Below, piece after piece: positions 13,925-20,453 of a stretch of DNA of 20,453 nt; position 1 is the stretch's first letter; every line of letters begins with the position of its first letter. The translations under genes and the position numbers were made by a program. This DNA is from an uncultured Clostridia bacterium (GTDB lineage Bacteria > Bacillota > Clostridia > Oscillospirales > Acutalibacteraceae), in NCBI GenBank assembly GCA_945221685.1, contig CALYNN010000006.1:1-20453 (forward strand). Reading direction: 5' to 3'. Below the pieces are notes generated by a model. That model searched no databases and was not told the origin of the DNA. It saw nothing but the letters and a program-made list of their open reading frames with translations.

Positions 13925-15100
13925 ATGACAGAGTATAAATTAAAATACGGTTGCAATCCAAATCAAAATCCTGCAAGAATTCATATGGACGGCAAGGAGC
14001 TGCCCTTTGAAATATTAAACGGCGCCGCAGGCTATATTAATTTGCTTGATGCCTTTAACTCTTGGCAGCTTGTTAAGGAGCTTAAGGAGGCAACGGGACT
14101 TCCCAGCGCGGCTTCCTTTAAGCATGTATCTCCTGCAGGTGCGGCTGTTGCTCACCCGCTGGACGAAACAGAGCGTAAGGTTTGTATGGTACCCGATGGA
14201 CTTGAGCTTTCGCCTATTGCACAGGCTTATGTTCGCGCAAGAGGCTGTGACAGAGTATCCTCCTTCGGAGACTTTGCGGCACTTTCCGATGTTTGCGATG
14301 CCTGCGTGGCGCAATTCCTTGTTAAAGAGGTAAGCGACGGAATAATTGCTCCCGGCTATACAGACGAGGCTCTTGAAATCCTTAAGGCAAAGAGAAGGGG
14401 TAACTACCTTATTATTAAGATTGATGCCGACTATGAGCCGGAGCTTACGGAAACAAAGCAGGTTTTCGGAATTAAGTTTGAGCAGAAAAGAAACGACTCA
14501 AAAATGACGATGGACCTTTTTGACAATATGCCTACAAAGGTTAAGGAAATTCCCGAAATTGCAAAAATTGATTTGCTTATTTCTCTTATTACGCTAAAAT
14601 ATACCCAGTCAAATTCCGTTTGCTACGCATTAAACGGACAGACAATCGGCGTAGGTGCAGGTCAGCAAAGCCGTATTCACTGCACCCGTCTTGCAGGCAA
14701 CAAGGCAGATAACTATTGGCTTCGCAGAAACGAAAAGGTTTTGAACCTGCCGTTTATTGAGGGAATTCGCAAGTGCGACGCTGATAACGCCATTGACCTT
14801 TATATTTCCGATGAGTACGAGGATTTGCTTAAGGACGGCGTATGGCAGAGATATTTTACAACCTGTCCCCAGCCGTTTACTCCGCAGGAGAAAAAGGAGT
14901 GGCACAGCAAAATGACAAATGTTGCTCTCGGCTCTGACGCCTTCTTCCCCTTTGAAGATAATATTGAAAGAGCAGTTCGCTCAGGTGTTAAGTATATTGC
15001 CCAGCCGGGCGGCTCCGTTCGCGACGGTGCAGTTATTGAGTCCTGCGACAGCTTTGATATTGCTATGGCAATGACGGGAATAAGACTTTTCCACCACTGA
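13925..15100 (+). CDS. Stand-alone AICAR formyltransferase (PurH C-terminal domain only)
   Basis: 391 residues. It matches the AICAR transformylase domain of PurH without the IMP cyclohydrolase domain: KYGCNPNQNPA at the N-terminus, the catalytic Lys-His pair K66/H67 in SFKHVSPAGAAV, TLKYTQSNSV, GVGAGQQSRIHC, DAFFPF and AQPGGSVRDG. It transfers a formyl group from 10-formyl-tetrahydrofolate to AICAR, the ninth step of purine synthesis; a separate cyclohydrolase would close the ring. Some Clostridia and archaea split these activities. The start is supported by AAAGGGA upstream. It is divergent from the ATP-grasp pair. Confidence 0.92.
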   Translation: MTEYKLKYGCNPNQNPARIHMDGKELPFEILNGAAGYINLLDAFNSWQLVKELKEATGLPSAASFKHVSPAGAAVAHPLDETERKVCMVPDGLELSPIAQAYVRARGCDRVSSFGDFAALSDVCDACVAQFLVKEVSDGIIAPGYTDEALEILKAKRRGNYLIIKIDADYEPELTETKQVFGIKFEQKRNDSKMTMDLFDNMPTKVKEIPEIAKIDLLISLITLKYTQSNSVCYALNGQTIGVGAGQQSRIHCTRLAGNKADNYWLRRNEKVLNLPFIEGIRKCDADNAIDLYISDEYEDLLKDGVWQRYFTTCPQPFTPQEKKEWHSKMTNVALGSDAFFPFEDNIERAVRSGVKYIAQPGGSVRDGAVIESCDSFDIAMAMTGIRLFHH

Positions 15101-15115
15101 TATTTGAGGTTAATT

Positions 15116-15142
15116 CACCCTGCCCTATTTAACGGCAGGGTG
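15116..15142 (+). terminator. Hairpin after the AICAR formyltransferase gene
   Basis: A perfect 9-bp stem (15116-15124 / 15134-15142) with a 9-nt loop is followed by a T-rich but interrupted tract. It is probably a weak terminator. The GTG that would extend the next gene lies inside it. Confidence 0.6.
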
Positions 15143-15171
15143 TGTGTTATTTACGGTCTGACGAGGTTTGT

Positions 15172-15951
15172 ATGTCTGTTTTAATTTGCCCTGTTTGCAG
15201 GGAGGAGCTGAATAAAGCCGAAAATACCTGCCGTTGCAAAAACGGTCACTCCTTTGATTTGGCAAGGGAGGGGTATGTTAATCTTTTGCTTGGCTCAAAA
15301 AGCGGAGATAAAAGGGGCGACAGCAAGGAGTCTGCACGGGCGCGCCATGCCTTTCTTGCAAAGGGGTATTACGGCTTTTTAAAGGAATATCTTTGCAGTC
15401 GTATGCAGGGCACCGTTCTTGATATTTGCTGCGGCGACGGCTATTATGACGATTATGACGGCGAGCTTTACGGCTTTGACATAAGCAAGGAAATGGTTCG
15501 CCTTGCTTCAAAATCAAACAAGGGCGGCTTTTACTTTGCGGCAAATCTTGCAAATATTCCCGTAAAAAGCCAAAGCGTTGACACGGCTATTCACCTTTTT
15601 GCTCCCTTTAACGAAAAGGAATTTGCAAGAATTCTTAAGGCAGACGGTGTGCTTTATTCGGTTATTCCGGGAGAAAATCATCTGCTTGAGCTGAAAAGCG
15701 CCGTTTACGATAAGCCCTATAAAAACGACGAAAAGCCTCCCGAGGTGCATTTGCTTGAGCTTGCCGATGTAAGCAAAATCAGCTCCGTTATGCAAATGAA
15801 TAACAGCGAGCTAAAAACACTTTTTTCAATGACTCCATATTTTTACAGAACCTCTGCCGAAAACAAGCAAAGGCTTGACGGTATTGAAAGGCTGAATGTA
15901 ACTGCCGAGTTTGTTATTTTGAAATATAAAAAAGGAAAGGGTAACTCTTAG
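15172..15951 (+). CDS. RlmA-type 23S rRNA (guanine) methyltransferase
   Basis: 259 residues. An N-terminal zinc finger (C6, C9, C22, H26 in CPVC and CRCKNGHSFD) is followed by the RlmA-specific linker (REGYVNLLL, GDSKES) and a class I SAM-binding domain with LDICCGDGYY at ~83-92. The family methylates N1 of a guanine in helix 35 of 23S rRNA (G745 in E. coli RlmA-I; G748 in the Gram-positive RlmA-II, which affects tylosin sensitivity); which guanine this one uses cannot be told. The ATG at 15172 has GAGG upstream and begins at the zinc finger; a GTG at 15142 lies in the preceding hairpin and was rejected. Confidence 0.88.
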   Translation: MSVLICPVCREELNKAENTCRCKNGHSFDLAREGYVNLLLGSKSGDKRGDSKESARARHAFLAKGYYGFLKEYLCSRMQGTVLDICCGDGYYDDYDGELYGFDISKEMVRLASKSNKGGFYFAANLANIPVKSQSVDTAIHLFAPFNEKEFARILKADGVLYSVIPGENHLLELKSAVYDKPYKNDEKPPEVHLLELADVSKISSVMQMNNSELKTLFSMTPYFYRTSAENKQRLDGIERLNVTAEFVILKYKKGKGNS

Positions 15952-15952
15952 T

Positions 15953-16138
15953 ATGGCTGCTGATAATCTTTGCGAAAAATGCTGGTATAATGAGTACGAC
16001 GAGGAAACGGACGAAGGCTTTTGCTCTCTTGTGCTTGATGAGGACGAGTATGTTAGGCTGATGAGCGAGCAAAACAAAACCTGCCGTTATTTTCGTCCCG
16101 ACGGCAGTGAATACGATATTGTAAGAAAGCAAAACTGA
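15953..16138 (+). CDS. Small Cys-rich protein, DUF6472-like
   Basis: 61 residues, acidic. Four cysteines (C7, C10, C24, C44) in CxxC...C...C spacing suggest a small metal-binding fold, and the ending (CRYFRPDGSEYDIVRKQ) resembles the DUF6472 family of Clostridia. Function unknown. Its ATG follows the RlmA stop by one base, so it is probably co-transcribed and coupled with it. The family name is from memory. Confidence 0.8.
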   Translation: MAADNLCEKCWYNEYDEETDEGFCSLVLDEDEYVRLMSEQNKTCRYFRPDGSEYDIVRKQN

Positions 16139-16161
16139 AAAATCCCCTGCGAAAAAAATGA

Positions 16162-16192
16162 GGCTTGGATTCAATATCCAAGTCCCTTTTTT
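16162..16192 (+). terminator. Intrinsic terminator after the RlmA operon
   Basis: A 9-bp stem with one G-T pair (16162-16170 / 16176-16184), a 5-nt loop and a T-run. Confidence 0.85.
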
Positions 16193-16259
16193 ATGCTCCT
16201 GTAAATCGGTAACAGACGAATACTGCCCGTCAAAGCATTTAGTATTCTTTGTGACAAAA

Positions 16260-16302
16260 TTGTAATTTTTAAGTCACCTAACTGTAATATTACAATGATA
16301 AT
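16260..16302 (+). promoter_or_regulatory. Promoter and palindromic operator of the ABC exporter operon
   Basis: -35 TTGTAA (16260-16265), 17-nt spacer, -10 TGTAAT (16283-16288); an alternative -10 is GATAAT at 16297-16302. The -10 is inside a perfect 12-bp palindrome TGTAATATTACA (16283-16294), and another TGTAAT half-site lies 22 bp (about two helix turns) upstream at 16261. GTGAC/GTCAC arms (16251-16255 / 16273-16277) flank the -35. This looks like a controlled promoter; the regulator is not in the window. Confidence 0.5.
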
Positions 16303-16332
16303 ATGGTATCAACGAAAAGAGATTTACCGTAA

Positions 16333-16353
16333 ATGAAAGGAGATTTACCATGA
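16333..16353 (+). promoter_or_regulatory. Possible six-codon upstream ORF overlapping the ATPase start
   Basis: The reading frame M-K-G-D-L-P-stop ends with TGA overlapping the ATG at 16350, and its second and third codons contain the AGGAG site of the main gene. A GAGATTTACC repeat occurs just before each ATG region (16319-16328 and 16340-16349). This may be a recent 21-bp duplication without function. Confidence 0.25.
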
Positions 16354-17033
16354 AAATTCTTGAGGTAAAAAATTTATGCAAAACCTACGGCAAGGGTGAA
16401 ACCCTTGTAAAAGCGCTTGACAATGTTTCCTTCAGCGTTGAAAGCGGAGAGTTCGTTGCAATAATCGGCCCTTCAGGCTCGGGCAAATCAACCCTGCTTC
16501 ATATTCTCGGCGGCGTTGATACTCCTACATCGGGAAGTGTTGTTATCAATAACCAGGATATTTCACAGCTTGACGAAACGGCGCTTGCTATTTTCAGGCG
16601 CAGACAGATAGGACTTATTTATCAGTTTTACAATCTTATTCCCATTCTTACCGTTGAGGAAAACTTAACCCTTCCGCTTTTGCTTGACGGCAGAAAGCCC
16701 GACAAACGACAGATAGACGACCTTGTTAAGAAGCTGGGACTTGAAAGCAGACTCAACCACCTGCCCAATCAGCTTTCGGGCGGTCAGCAGCAAAGGGTAT
16801 CCATCGGCAGAGCCCTTGTAAATAATCCTGCACTTATGCTTGCCGACGAGCCTACGGGCAATCTTGACAGCGAGAACAGCAAGGAAATTGTTTCGCTTCT
16901 CCGTCATTTTAACAAGCAGTACAACCAAACGGTAATCATAATTACCCATGATGAAAAAATAGCTTTGTCCGCCGATAGAATTATATCTATTGAAGATGGA
17001 AAAATTACAAGAGACGAGGTGAGGATGGGGTGA
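16350..17033 (+). CDS. ABC exporter ATPase (LolD/MacB type)
   Basis: 227 residues, the usual length. Walker A GPSGSGKST at 40-48, Q-loop at Q92, signature LSGGQQQR at 142-149, Walker B LMLADE at 162-167, D-loop GNLDS and switch histidine in THDE. It powers the FtsX-type permease encoded next. Such pairs export or extract lipoproteins, peptides or antimicrobials, or transmit force across the membrane (type VII ABC systems). AGGAG lies 8 nt before the start, and its stop overlaps the permease GTG start by 4 nt. Confidence 0.95.
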   Translation: MKILEVKNLCKTYGKGETLVKALDNVSFSVESGEFVAIIGPSGSGKSTLLHILGGVDTPTSGSVVINNQDISQLDETALAIFRRRQIGLIYQFYNLIPILTVEENLTLPLLLDGRKPDKRQIDDLVKKLGLESRLNHLPNQLSGGQQQRVSIGRALVNNPALMLADEPTGNLDSENSKEIVSLLRHFNKQYNQTVIIITHDEKIALSADRIISIEDGKITRDEVRMG

Positions 17034-19624
17034 ACATCGTTAATAAGCTTACTCTGCGCCACCTTAAAGAAAACAAGGGCAGAACTGTTGTAACAACCTT
17101 AGGTATTTGCGTTTCCGTTGCAATGATTACTGCGGTGTTTGTTGCGGTTTTATCCTTTACAAATCTTTTCGGAGAGATAACCTATCTTGCCGGCGGTCAC
17201 TACGAAGCAAGTATGGATGTGGACAAGGCACAGCTTCAATCTATTGAAAAGGACGAAAGAGTTGCAAGGGTAGGTGTAATGCTTCGCCCTGAGGCTGACT
17301 CCTTTTCGCTTGACGCCGATAAACCTTCCCGCGGCACAACGGGTGATTTTTTAACAGGCGATAAGGTCTGCCTTGAGCAAATGATAACAGGCGACTACGA
17401 GGGCAAAATTCCCGAAAACGAAAATGAAATAGCGGTTGAGCAGGAATTTATCAGCAAAAACAACCTTGACTGGAAGGTGGGCGACACCGTTAAAATCCCC
17501 GTAGGTATTAGGTATTTCGACGAGGAAAACGGAAGAGCCGACATACTGTACGGCACCTATACAAACGGCGAAAGATTTGGAACTGAAAGCGTGAATGATT
17601 ACAAAATCACCGCCGTACTGCATACCAATCCTGCAACAATTGCAAACTATTATATTTTAAGAGGCTACGATTTAACGGCTAATCCGTTAGGCGAGGATGA
17701 ATATGTAACCGCGCTTGTGCAGCTAAAAAATGTTAACTATAAATCTCTTGACGATATAAAGGATATTATTAAATCAAATAATGTTGAAAGCTATATAATT
17801 AACGACGATTACCTTGAAATGCACTTTGCAATTGATGAGGATAGTGTGATTGTTACCTCGCTGCTTCCGATGGCGGCAATAATTCTTGCAATTATTATAA
17901 TTGCATCCGTTGTTTTGATTTACAATGCCTTTGCAATGTCCATCAGCGAAAGAGTGCGCTATTTGGGTATGCTTGCCTCCGTTGGTGCAACAAAAAAGCA
18001 AAAAATGCTTTCGGTATTTTACGAGGGTATGATTTTAGGCTTGTTCGGCATACCGCTGGGTATCGGGGCAGGTATTGCCGGAATAGGTATTACTCTGAAT
18101 ATATTAGGTGAAAAAATTATTTCAACCGGTATGATTAACGGCGTCAGCAGCGATAATATGAAAATGAAAATAGTCGTTTCGCCATATGCAATAATCGGAA
18201 TAATCATTGTCAGCATATTTACTATTTTTATTTCATCATTTATTCCTGCAATTAAGGCGTCAAGAATTACTCCTATTGATGCAATAAGGCAAAGCAAGGA
18301 GGTTAAGCTTAAGGCAAAGAAGCTGAAATCCTCAAGGCTTATCAGAAAAATTTTCGGCTACGAGGGCGAGCTTGCCAACAAAAACCTTAAGCGAAACGGC
18401 AGGAAGGCAAGAATAATTACTGCTTCAATTGCCCTTTCGGTTATTCTTTTCCTGAGCTGCAACTATTTCTGCGATATGCTCACTCAGGAGTTTATGGCAG
18501 AGATGGAAATACCCTATCAGGTGTATGCCTCTGTTGATTACGACAAAAAAGACGAGTTTATTAAAGAGGTTGAAAATATCAGCGGAGTTGATAGATATTA
18601 CTGCGTTAACAGCAGCTATAATATCACTCCGAAAAGCAACGAAAAGGAATACGGCTGGAGGCTTATTGACGATAAGTACCTGACTCCAACCTATAAAAGG
18701 CTGTTTAAATCAAGCAATAATCTGTTTATCAATGCAATCGACGACAAGGATTTCAACAGTCTTTGCAAGGCAAACGGCATTGATTACAGAGATTATTACG
18801 GCGAAAACAGAAAGGCCCTGCTGATGAATAATATCAGCCATAAGACAGGCGGCGCAGGTGTGTTCAACGAGTCTGTTGTGGGTGTTTCTCTTGAGGATTT
18901 TTCCTACAGGGGCTTAACGATAGGTGCGCTGATTGATTACGACGCCGACAACTATATATGTAACCTTAATCAGAGGAATTCAATTTCTCTTTATGTGCCT
19001 GTTTCTCAGCATAAGGCTATGGTCGACGAGCAAAATGCACAGTACGCCGATAAGGACGAGTTGGACGGTCCGATTTATTATACCTACATGCTTGGTATTG
19101 AAACAAGGCAGCACGAGGAGGTTGCCGAAAAAATCTCCGAGCTTTATGATAACGCGGATTACGGAAGCACATATTATATTGATGTTTACGAAAGCATGCA
19201 GACAATGAATACCATTGCCCTTGTTGTAGAGGTGTTGGTTTACGGCTTTATTGCCCTGATTTCGCTGATTACCGTGTTTAATATAATTAACACAATTTCA
19301 ACGGGTATTGCCTTAAGGCGCAAGGAATTTGCAATGCTTAAATCCGTTGGAACAACTCCAAAGGGCTTCAACAAAATGATTGTGCTTGAAAGTGCCTTTT
19401 ACGGATTAAAGGCTTTGGTGTTCGCTTTGCCCATAAGCGCATTGCTCAGCCTTGCAATGAACAAGGCAATGGGTGTTGATTCGGTTCCCTTTGAGCTGAA
19501 TGTTCCCCTTTATCTTGCAGTTGTTGCAGTTGTGTTTGTTGTAATTTCAATGACTATGCTTTATTCCGTTCACAAGCTTAAGAATGACAGTATAGTAGAA
19601 ACTCTTAAAGAGGATATAAGCTAA
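17030..19624 (+). CDS. ABC exporter permease with duplicated FtsX/MacB unit
   Basis: 864 residues with two similar halves. Half 1: helix at ~19-42, extracytoplasmic domain ~45-275, then three helices (~277-300, ~333-355, ~385-408). Half 2: helix at ~460-482, extracytoplasmic domain ~485-722, then three helices (~725-755, ~790-810, ~826-848). Each three-helix set ends with the FtsX pattern (for example ASVGATKKQ and KSVGTTPKG after the first helix of each set). A fused two-unit permease can form a transporter with two copies of the upstream ATPase. The GTG start at 17030 overlaps the ATPase stop, with GAGGTGAGG just upstream. The substrate is unknown; antimicrobial peptide handling or envelope stress is possible. 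Confidence 0.92.
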   Translation: MNIVNKLTLRHLKENKGRTVVTTLGICVSVAMITAVFVAVLSFTNLFGEITYLAGGHYEASMDVDKAQLQSIEKDERVARVGVMLRPEADSFSLDADKPSRGTTGDFLTGDKVCLEQMITGDYEGKIPENENEIAVEQEFISKNNLDWKVGDTVKIPVGIRYFDEENGRADILYGTYTNGERFGTESVNDYKITAVLHTNPATIANYYILRGYDLTANPLGEDEYVTALVQLKNVNYKSLDDIKDIIKSNNVESYIINDDYLEMHFAIDEDSVIVTSLLPMAAIILAIIIIASVVLIYNAFAMSISERVRYLGMLASVGATKKQKMLSVFYEGMILGLFGIPLGIGAGIAGIGITLNILGEKIISTGMINGVSSDNMKMKIVVSPYAIIGIIIVSIFTIFISSFIPAIKASRITPIDAIRQSKEVKLKAKKLKSSRLIRKIFGYEGELANKNLKRNGRKARIITASIALSVILFLSCNYFCDMLTQEFMAEMEIPYQVYASVDYDKKDEFIKEVENISGVDRYYCVNSSYNITPKSNEKEYGWRLIDDKYLTPTYKRLFKSSNNLFINAIDDKDFNSLCKANGIDYRDYYGENRKALLMNNISHKTGGAGVFNESVVGVSLEDFSYRGLTIGALIDYDADNYICNLNQRNSISLYVPVSQHKAMVDEQNAQYADKDELDGPIYYTYMLGIETRQHEEVAEKISELYDNADYGSTYYIDVYESMQTMNTIALVVEVLVYGFIALISLITVFNIINTISTGIALRRKEFAMLKSVGTTPKGFNKMIVLESAFYGLKALVFALPISALLSLAMNKAMGVDSVPFELNVPLYLAVVAVVFVVISMTMLYSVHKLKNDSIVETLKEDIS

Positions 19625-19637
19625 TTTAGGCAAGGGA

Positions 19638-19669
19638 AAGCCGCAGGAGTGATAAAGCTCCTGCGGCTT
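19638..19669. terminator. Hairpin between convergent ABC genes
   Basis: A perfect 12-bp GC-rich stem (19638-19649 / 19658-19669) with an 8-nt loop. T-runs are weak on both sides, but the position between convergent genes fits a shared terminator. Confidence 0.75.
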
Positions 19670-19705
19670 AAGTCTGTTTATAAAGGGGATTGAGCCGAGC
19701 CGAAA

Positions 19706-20453
19706 TTAATATTTCTTAAGCTGATCCTCGTTGAAATCCTCAAGGAATTCATCGTATGTGCCCTTGCGGTCAAGAATTGTATTGCCCGAAATTTCAATAA
19801 TTCTATCGGCAATGGTCTGCACAAACTGATGGTCGTGAGAGGTGAAAAGAATTGTTTCGGGGTAGCGGATAAGTCCGTTGTTAAGCGCTGTAATTGACTC
19901 CAGGTCAAGGTGGTTTGTCGGCTCGTCGAGCACAAGCACATTTGCGCCCGAAAGCATCATTTTGCAAAGCATACATCTTACTCGCTCACCACCGGAAAGC
20001 ACGCTTGCGTTTTTGAGAGCCTCCTCGCCGGAAAACAGCATTCTGCCGAGCCAACCTCTTATATCTGCCTCAAGGGTGTAGGTGGTGTACTGCCTGAGCC
20101 AGTCAACAAGGGTAAGATCAACTCCGTCAAAATATGCGCTGTTATCGCTGGGAAAATAGCTTTGACTCGTTGTAACGCCCCATTTGTACGAGCCTTCGTC
20201 AGGCTCCATTTCGCCCATAATAATTTTAAACAGGGTTGTTTTTGCCACGGCGTCGGAGCCGACAAAGGCAACCTTTTCTCTTGGGTGAATAACAAATGAA
20301 ATATCGTCAAGCACCTTTCTGTCGCCTATTGTTTTTGTAAGGTGGTCAACGCGAAGCAAATCGTTGCCGCACTCTCTGTCGGGCTTAAAATCAACAAAGG
20401 GAAAGCGCCTGCTTGATACGGGCATATCAATCATCTCAAGGGCGTCAAGCTGC
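19706..20453 (-). CDS. ABC-F ATPase, YbiT-like, C-terminal half (5' end outside window)
   Basis: The frame is open to the window edge (QLDALEMIDMP precedes the internal ATG at 20434), so ~248 residues of a ~530-residue protein are visible: the end of the interdomain linker and the second nucleotide-binding domain. It shows the signature LSGGERVR, Walker B VLVLDEPTNHLD and switch TSHDHQF. Walker A reads GSDAVAKTT instead of GxxGxGKST, a degenerate form I recall from the second domain of Gram-positive YbiT-like proteins. ABC-F proteins act on the ribosome in translation or antibiotic protection rather than in transport. Downstream is the 19638-19669 hairpin. Confidence 0.9.
   Translation of the reverse strand, partial: QLDALEMIDMPVSSRRFPFVDFKPDRECGNDLLRVDHLTKTIGDRKVLDDISFVIHPREKVAFVGSDAVAKTTLFKIIMGEMEPDEGSYKWGVTTSQSYFPSDNSAYFDGVDLTLVDWLRQYTTYTLEADIRGWLGRMLFSGEEALKNASVLSGGERVRCMLCKMMLSGANVLVLDEPTNHLDLESITALNNGLIRYPETILFTSHDHQFVQTIADRIIEISGNTILDRKGTYDEFLEDFNEDQLKKY

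Noticed and set aside
13836..13976. 47-residue N-terminal extension of the first ATP-grasp protein
   Set aside because: It would overlap the divergent purH-like gene and both promoters, and the ATP-grasp fold begins right at the ATG at 13835.
15142..15171. GTG start for the RlmA-like gene
   Set aside because: It lies in the terminator hairpin. The ATG at 15172 has a GAGG site and starts at the zinc finger.
1..20453. Mobile element, CRISPR array, tRNA or riboswitch
   Set aside because: No transposase or integrase, no spaced direct repeats, no cloverleaf, and leaders are too short for riboswitches (the ~90-nt purH divergent region is fully occupied by promoters).

Overview
The window looks like the chromosome of a low-to-mid-GC Clostridia member (Bacillota), most likely a gut-type Oscillospirales/Eubacteriales lineage. 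This rests on strong AGGAGG ribosome sites, many A/T-rich promoters, a formyltransferase-only PurH, a small Cys-rich DUF6472-type protein and a YbiT-like ABC-F protein. The lineage is inferred from gene content. I see no tRNA, rRNA, CRISPR array, insertion sequence or phage gene.

Layout. 1-624 (+) is the end of a transketolase C-terminal subunit, closed by a two-way terminator. 675-12095 (-) is one long co-directional block, probably an operon of nine genes. In transcription order it encodes a short class B penicillin-binding protein, an FHA-SEDS (RodA/FtsW) fusion, a TerY-like VWA protein, a membrane-anchored divergent protein kinase, a PP2C phosphatase with a membrane anchor, a broken PqqD-like/M50 membrane peptidase, a small four-helix membrane protein, a Lon-like protease with two tandem AAA+ modules, and a YbjN-like protein with a very acidic tail. 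12292-13835 (-) is an overlapping pair of RimK-like ATP-grasp ligases. It diverges from 13925-15100 (+), a stand-alone AICAR formyltransferase. An RlmA-type 23S rRNA methyltransferase and the small Cys protein follow on +. 16350-19624 (+) is a two-gene ABC exporter operon (MacB/LolD-type ATPase and duplicated FtsX permease). 19706-end (-) is the C-terminal half of an ABC-F ATPase.

How the genes may work together. The 675-12095 block joins a peptidoglycan polymerase/transpeptidase pair (SEDS + PBP) to a complete phosphorylation circuit: kinase (writer), PP2C (eraser), FHA (phosphothreonine reader, fused to the polymerase) and a MIDAS-type VWA adaptor. To this it adds two proteolytic components, one membrane and one cytosolic AAA+. 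Its logic resembles the actinobacterial pknA/pknB-pstP-rodA-pbpA-fha cluster, but the kinase is of a different, divergent type, and the VWA/PP2C/kinase trio resembles the TerY-associated phosphorylation triad. This is the strongest candidate here for an undescribed system. The family calls come from motifs read by eye; the combined function is inference.
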